Source of the DNA: Methanosaeta sp. PtaB.Bin039 | GTDB taxonomy: Archaea > Halobacteriota > Methanosarcinia > Methanotrichales > Methanotrichaceae | Assembly: GCA_002067795.1 (NCBI GenBank) | Contig: MVQI01000051.1 | Span: forward strand, 62,001-126,000 | Direction: 5' to 3' | DNA length: 64,000 nt | Shown here: piece by piece, positions 60,548 to 64,000 of the stretch | How the letters are laid out: each line of letters begins with the position of its first letter | Numbering within the stretch: position 1 is the first letter of the stretch | Program-made: the position numbers and the translations under genes | Notes under the pieces: model-generated | Database searches by the model: none | Told to the model about the DNA's origin: nothing | The model's input: the letters and a program-made list of their open reading frames with translations, nothing else

Positions 60548-61834
60548 ATGTTCGGGAAGAAGGACCACCTCACGGTGGAGAGGGGCCGCCTGCATATCTC
60601 CGGGGCGGACACCGTGGCCCTGGCCCAGGAGTTCGGTACCCCTCTGTACGTCACATCGGAGGAGCGGCTGCGCCAGAACTTCCGTGCCTACGATGCATTT
60701 TCAAGTGCGGATAAGTACTTCGCCGTCAAGGCCAACGGCAACCTGGCGCTGCTCCGGATTTTAGCCCAGGAAGGAGCGGGCGCCGATGTCTTCTCTGCAG
60801 GCGAGCTCTACCTGGCCTCCCTGGCTGGGATACCAAGGGATAAGATCCTCTTCAACGGCAACTCCAAGCGGGAGAGCGAGCTTGTCATGGCTGCTGCCTC
60901 GGGCGTCCGGGTCTCGGTGGACTCGCCAGAAGAGCTGGAAACCCTGGCCCGGGCAGCACAAAGCCTGGACAGGACGGTCGAGGTCCTCTTCCGCGTCAAT
61001 CCCGACATAAACGTCCAGACCCACCCCAAGATAGCCACAGGCCTGCGCACATCCAAGTTCGGGATCCCCCATTCCCAGGTTGTGGACGTCTACAGGCAGG
61101 CCATGGCCAGCTCCCATATCCTGCCGGTGGGCCTGCACTGCCATATAGGGTCGCAGATCCTCGACGTGTCCAGCTTTGTCGAGGCTGCCGGCCGCATGAT
61201 GGACCTGGCGGCGGCGGTGACCTCGGCCGATGGGAGCGTCGAGATGATCGACCTTGGTGGAGGCCTCGGCATCCAGTATGACCCGCAGGCCCAGCCTGCC
61301 CCATCCCCCGCCGACCTGGCAGCCGGCGTTCTGCCCGTGATCAGGCAGCGCAGTGCCCAGATCGGCATATCGCCACGCCTGGTACTGGAGCCAGGTCGGA
61401 GCATCGTGGCGGACAGCACGATCCTCCTCACCAGGGTGAACACGGTCAAGGACGCCCACGTAACGTTTGTGGGGCTTGACGCCGGTTTCAACGTTCTGGC
61501 AAGGCCGATGCTATACGACTCTTACCACCATATAGTGGCCTGCGACCGGGCAGACCAGCCAGCTGCCGGGAGCTATACCGTCGTGGGACCTATCTGCGAG
61601 AGCGGCGACGTGCTGGCCAGGGACCGGCTGCTTCCGCCGGTCCAGCGCGGAGACGTGCTGGCCTTCCTGGACGCCGGAGCTTATGGATTCTCCATGTCAT
61701 CCCAGTACAACGGGCAGGGAAGACCTGCGGAGGTTCTGGTCGCCAAGGACGGCGGCGCAGAGCTGATCCGTCGGGCAGAGGGCCCGTCCGACCTGATGGC
61801 AGGCCAGATGATCCCGTCCCGCCTGCTGTACTGA
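60548..61834 (+). CDS. lysA: Diaminopimelate decarboxylase
   Basis: PLP enzyme that makes L-lysine from meso-diaminopimelate. The 428-residue protein has the PLP lysine in YFAVKANGNLALL, HCHIGSQILD, EMIDLGGGLGIQY, LVLEPGRSIVA and GPICESGDVLARDR, as well as the substrate-binding MSSQYNGQGRPAEVLV. It is on the opposite strand from lysS, the lysine charging enzyme, 80 bases after dCMP deaminase. An inverted-repeat-rich spacer follows. Confidence 0.95.
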   Translation: MFGKKDHLTVERGRLHISGADTVALAQEFGTPLYVTSEERLRQNFRAYDAFSSADKYFAVKANGNLALLRILAQEGAGADVFSAGELYLASLAGIPRDKILFNGNSKRESELVMAAASGVRVSVDSPEELETLARAAQSLDRTVEVLFRVNPDINVQTHPKIATGLRTSKFGIPHSQVVDVYRQAMASSHILPVGLHCHIGSQILDVSSFVEAAGRMMDLAAAVTSADGSVEMIDLGGGLGIQYDPQAQPAPSPADLAAGVLPVIRQRSAQIGISPRLVLEPGRSIVADSTILLTRVNTVKDAHVTFVGLDAGFNVLARPMLYDSYHHIVACDRADQPAAGSYTVVGPICESGDVLARDRLLPPVQRGDVLAFLDAGAYGFSMSSQYNGQGRPAEVLVAKDGGAELIRRAEGPSDLMAGQMIPSRLLY

Positions 61835-62252
61835 CGCATCCGATCCGAGACCTGGAATGCCATCTCGGACCGAGATGTCCTGGAAAACGCCTCCTGGACT
61901 CGGCACAAGATGCCTGTTCCAGGAGGCCGCCAAAAAAAAGATCACCCGAGACTATTGATCTTGGGGCGCCCCAGATCACTTTCGCCCTGCGCGCCCATCC
62001 TTCTTCTCATATCTTTGCCACCCAGGACATGAACGGCCACTTGGTCCCGACCCATCTTCCCATCCTTCCCTAAAACGGAAAAGGGGAGGAGGCCGACAGC
62101 CTATCATGCAGCTGGAGCTGACAACAGCCTGCAAGCAGGTGCAAACGCCCGGCCATTAGATAGTTATACGTATTTAATTAGATTATTAATTTGATCTACT
62201 GATACTGATTTTATGGGAAATGCTTTTAATGTTATACACACTACTTCTGCCT
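61835..62252. other. 418-base spacer with three palindromes after lysA
   Basis: The first 145 bases contain three perfect inverted repeats: CATCTCGG-A-CCGAGATG at 61861-61877, GCCTCCTGGA/TCCAGGAGGC at 61889-61898 and 61918-61927, and TGGGGCGCCCCA at 61962-61973 inside a longer GATCTtGGGGCGCCCCaGATC. A further CCTGCaaGCAGG hairpin is near 62130. The right end (62158-62215) is AT-rich with TATA-like elements. Nothing else is recognised. Confidence 0.5.
61889..61927. terminator. Strong inverted repeat after lysA
   Basis: Ten-base arms GCCTCCTGGA and TCCAGGAGGC, 19-base loop, followed by CCGCC and eight A residues. Read from the minus strand it would end with a T-run, and from the plus strand it follows the lysA stop by 55 bases. 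It may stop transcription or protect RNA ends in either direction. Archaeal terminators are usually T-rich without hairpins, so the role is inference. Confidence 0.45.
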
Positions 62253-62450
62253 ATGAGGCAGATCCGAAAGCTTTGGGCAGGCCGGGCCGCCTACGAACCT
62301 TCAGCCCCGGAAACTCCAACACCTTTCCGCCACCGTGAGCTTGAGGCGGCCAAGGAGATATTGGGGGAAGTGTTCGGAGCCAGCCGGCCAGAGGTGGATG
62401 AGATGATCGCCCAGCGGCTGGATGGTGTGGAGGCGGCAGAGGCTCTGTGA
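62253..62450 (+). CDS. Small hypothetical protein
   Basis: A 65-residue frame starting MRQIRKLWAGRAAYEPSAP and ending in an acidic helical part ELEAAKEILGEVFGASRPEV...EAAEAL. The helical C-terminal 40 residues look protein-like and composition fits the local genes. An in-frame ATG at 62220 would add 11 hydrophobic residues. I do not recognise the family; it may be a short regulatory or non-functional frame. Confidence 0.4.
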   Translation: MRQIRKLWAGRAAYEPSAPETPTPFRHRELEAAKEILGEVFGASRPEVDEMIAQRLDGVEAAEAL

Positions 62451-62718
62451 AGAGCCGGCCAAAACCCCCGCAGAATCATGATAGAAAAATAACTTAAAGT
62501 GGCTTTTAAAAACCTTCGTGAAGAAGCCAGTGTAGCGGCTGTAGCCATCGGAAATTGTGGGATTTTCGGCTGGACTGGCGAGGCATGCCTGGCCGCCGCG
62601 GCGGCTGGCGACCTGATCGCTATCCGAGGCACTGCCCATCCCCCTGCCAAGTCCACCCTTGAAACATTTCTCCTGCAAGCCACAAAACTTGAAATCCCAG
62701 TGGCGCGAATGTTGTATC

Positions 62719-63333
62719 ATGATCGTAGGGATATCCGGCAGCCCGCGCCAGAAGGCCACCGAGCATGTCCTGACCGTGGCCATGGAGATGCTGCAGGAGA
62801 GAGGATTCTCCACCCAGATCTTCACCGTGAGGGGTAAGAAGATCTCGTTTTGCCGCCATTGCGATTACTGCCTCGAGAACAAGCAGTGCGTGATCAAGGA
62901 CGATATGTACCAGCTTTACCCCCTGCTGAAGGAGGCCGAAGGATTCGTACTGGCAACTCCGGTCTACAACGGTGCGGTCAGCGCCCAGACCAAAGCGGTT
63001 ATGGATCGATGCCGTGCCCTTCTGGCCGCAGATTTCGATTCGTTCCGGGGAAAGGTCGGAATGGGTATAGCGGTTGGGGGGGACCGAGCAGGCGGCCAGG
63101 AGCTGGCCCTGCAACAGATAATCGCATTTTATGTGCTCAATGGCGCAATCCCGGTAGGGGGCGGGGCGTTCGGAGCGAACCTCGGCGCGACCTTCTGGTC
63201 AAAGGACACTTTGGAAGGGGTCAAGGAGGACCAGGAAGGATTCCGCTCCCTCAGAAAGACTGTCCGGCGCTTCTCCGACCAGCTGAAAAGCAGGGGGGCC
63301 TCCGGTCCCAGCCGGCTGGCAGGAGAGGAGTGA
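62719..63333 (+). CDS. Iron-sulfur flavoprotein (Isf type)
   Basis: A 204-residue FMN and 4Fe-4S protein of the archaeal Isf family, which passes electrons from ferredoxin in methanogens. It begins MIVGISGSPRQKATEHVLTV (FMN loop) and has the compact cysteine motif FCRHCDYCLENKQC (C-x2-C-x2-C-x5-C). It also has FVLATPVYNGAVSAQTKAVMDR and GGDRAGGQELALQQI. The start ATG at 62719 is selected; the region upstream is open but not conserved. It is followed after 227 bases by AfpA, another flavoprotein of the archaeal electron chain. Confidence 0.88.
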   Translation: MIVGISGSPRQKATEHVLTVAMEMLQERGFSTQIFTVRGKKISFCRHCDYCLENKQCVIKDDMYQLYPLLKEAEGFVLATPVYNGAVSAQTKAVMDRCRALLAADFDSFRGKVGMGIAVGGDRAGGQELALQQIIAFYVLNGAIPVGGGAFGANLGATFWSKDTLEGVKEDQEGFRSLRKTVRRFSDQLKSRGASGPSRLAGEE

Positions 63334-63560
63334 GATTGTGCAGAGAATAACCACCGGCAAACGCACCCGGCCGCAATGACACAAACGGGCGTTTGAGAGC
63401 TGTGCCTGAATTTGGAGAAAGAAGCAACTCGGATGGAGGCCGGGATCGCGGCCTTATGTGGACGCAGGCGCGCGATCCCTGAGATCGTTTCGGATATATC
63501 GAGTCTATGGTGGGATGGACTTTGATCGAGAAAGGGTCATCAGACAGGAGGAGCTCCGGC

Positions 63561-64000
63561 ATGAAGAAGAGGGTAGCCTGGGGGATTACCGGCAGCGGAG
63601 ACCGTATTTTGCAGACAGTGGAGGAGATGATCAGGATCAAGGAGGCATACGGTGACAGCCTGGACATCCGGGTATACATCTCGAAGGCCGGGGACCAGGT
63701 GGTGAAGTATTACAGGCTGTTCAATGACCTGGAGGCCAACTTCGACAAGATATGGGTGGAAGTGAACGCCAATGCCCCATTCCTGGCTGGCCAGCTCCAG
63801 GTTGGAAAGTTCGAGTTCCTGCTGATAGCTCCGGGAACCTCGAATACTGTGGCCAAGATCGCTCTGCGGCTGGCAGATACCCTGCTGACCAACGCCGCCA
63901 TCATGGCGCAGAAAGCCTACGTGCCACTTTATATCATGCCTTCTGACTTCCAGGAAGGAACCACGATCACAAGGCTTCCAGACGGCCGGGACCTGAGGCT
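63561..64000 (+). CDS. afpA: Archaeoflavoprotein AfpA, 3' end cut by window edge
   Basis: The visible 146 codons encode a flavin-binding protein of the AfpA family (TIGR02699): MKKRVAWGITGSGDRILQTV, EEMIRIKEAYGDSLDIRVYISKAG, FEFLLIAPGTSNTVAKIALRLADTLLTNAAIM and YVPLYIMPSDFQEGT. The fold belongs to the flavoprotein (UbiX/HFCD) superfamily. In Archaeoglobus the homologue accepts electrons from ferredoxin and is encoded near an iron-sulfur flavoprotein, the same pairing as here. AGGAGGAG lies about seven bases before the ATG at 63561. Confidence 0.88.
   Translation, partial: MKKRVAWGITGSGDRILQTVEEMIRIKEAYGDSLDIRVYISKAGDQVVKYYRLFNDLEANFDKIWVEVNANAPFLAGQLQVGKFEFLLIAPGTSNTVAKIALRLADTLLTNAAIMAQKAYVPLYIMPSDFQEGTTITRLPDGRDLR

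Noticed and set aside
62499-62837. 112-residue plus frame overlapping the Isf gene start
   Set aside because: It overlaps the iron-sulfur flavoprotein in another frame, and its last third reads as a shadow of that gene.

Overview
The window is chromosomal DNA of a GC-rich methanogenic archaeon, most likely a Methanothrix (Methanosaeta)-type member of the Methanotrichales. The methanogen call rests on a seven-gene run of methyl-coenzyme M reductase activation genes (atwA and methanogenesis marker proteins 3, 6, 5, 15, 17, 7). Archaeal identity is supported by class I lysyl-tRNA synthetase, archaeosortase, CetZ, archaemetzincin, archaeoflavoprotein AfpA, TYW2-like wybutosine enzyme, DUF373 and HVO_0476-type proteins, and TATA-box promoters. 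The genus call is inference from gene content and base composition, not a search. No insertion sequence, integrase, CRISPR array or phage gene was seen. One tRNA gene was found (Gln, CUG).

Layout. 1-5 kb: M20 peptidase (cut by the edge), CCC1/VIT1-like membrane protein, phosphoglycerate mutase, Pcm repair methyltransferase and an HVO_0476-like zinc protein. 5.4-10 kb: an unknown membrane protein and a large secreted subtilase split by a frameshift. 10.2-12.6 kb: a tightly overlapping operon of archaeosortase A, archaetidylserine decarboxylase, archaetidylserine synthase and dihydroneopterin aldolase (MptD). 12.6-18 kb: sodium/solute symporter, MoaA, ThiL and small conserved proteins. 18-26 kb: a PurH with an atypical N-terminus, a secreted beta-helix protein, divergent nadX/nadC, a membrane-anchored CARDB-like surface protein, CetZ and an FwdC/GltB3-like beta-helix protein. 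26-36 kb: DUF373 membrane protein, flavodoxin, trans-sulfuration enzyme, archaemetzincin, a GlcD/GlcF-like oxidase pair and a thioredoxin-NHL protein. 35.7-39.5 kb: two exported TPR proteins, one with a VWA domain.

40.3-47.1 kb is the MCR activation operon (minus strand, genes abutting or overlapping), the functional centrepiece. 47.2-49.2 kb: zinc ribbon, UbiX, NapH-like membrane ferredoxin and cyclophilin on the same strand. 49.4-64 kb: a 57-residue CxxC protein, exonuclease III, aldo/keto reductase, tRNA-Gln, MBL hydrolase, Taw2, a one-pass membrane protein, a secreted CARDB-like protein, a very AT-rich microsatellite, pyrE, metallophosphoesterase, nucleoside deoxyribosyltransferase, LysRS, dCMP deaminase, lysA, a palindrome-dense spacer, and an iron-sulfur flavoprotein followed by AfpA (cut by the edge).

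The most notable items are the MCR activation cluster, the archaeosortase-phospholipid operon, the split subtilase whose second half begins with a lipoprotein-like signal, the PurH with a non-canonical N-terminal domain, the AT microsatellite near 56.3 kb and the triple palindrome array after lysA. I did not find a system that is clearly new; the candidates are listed with tests.
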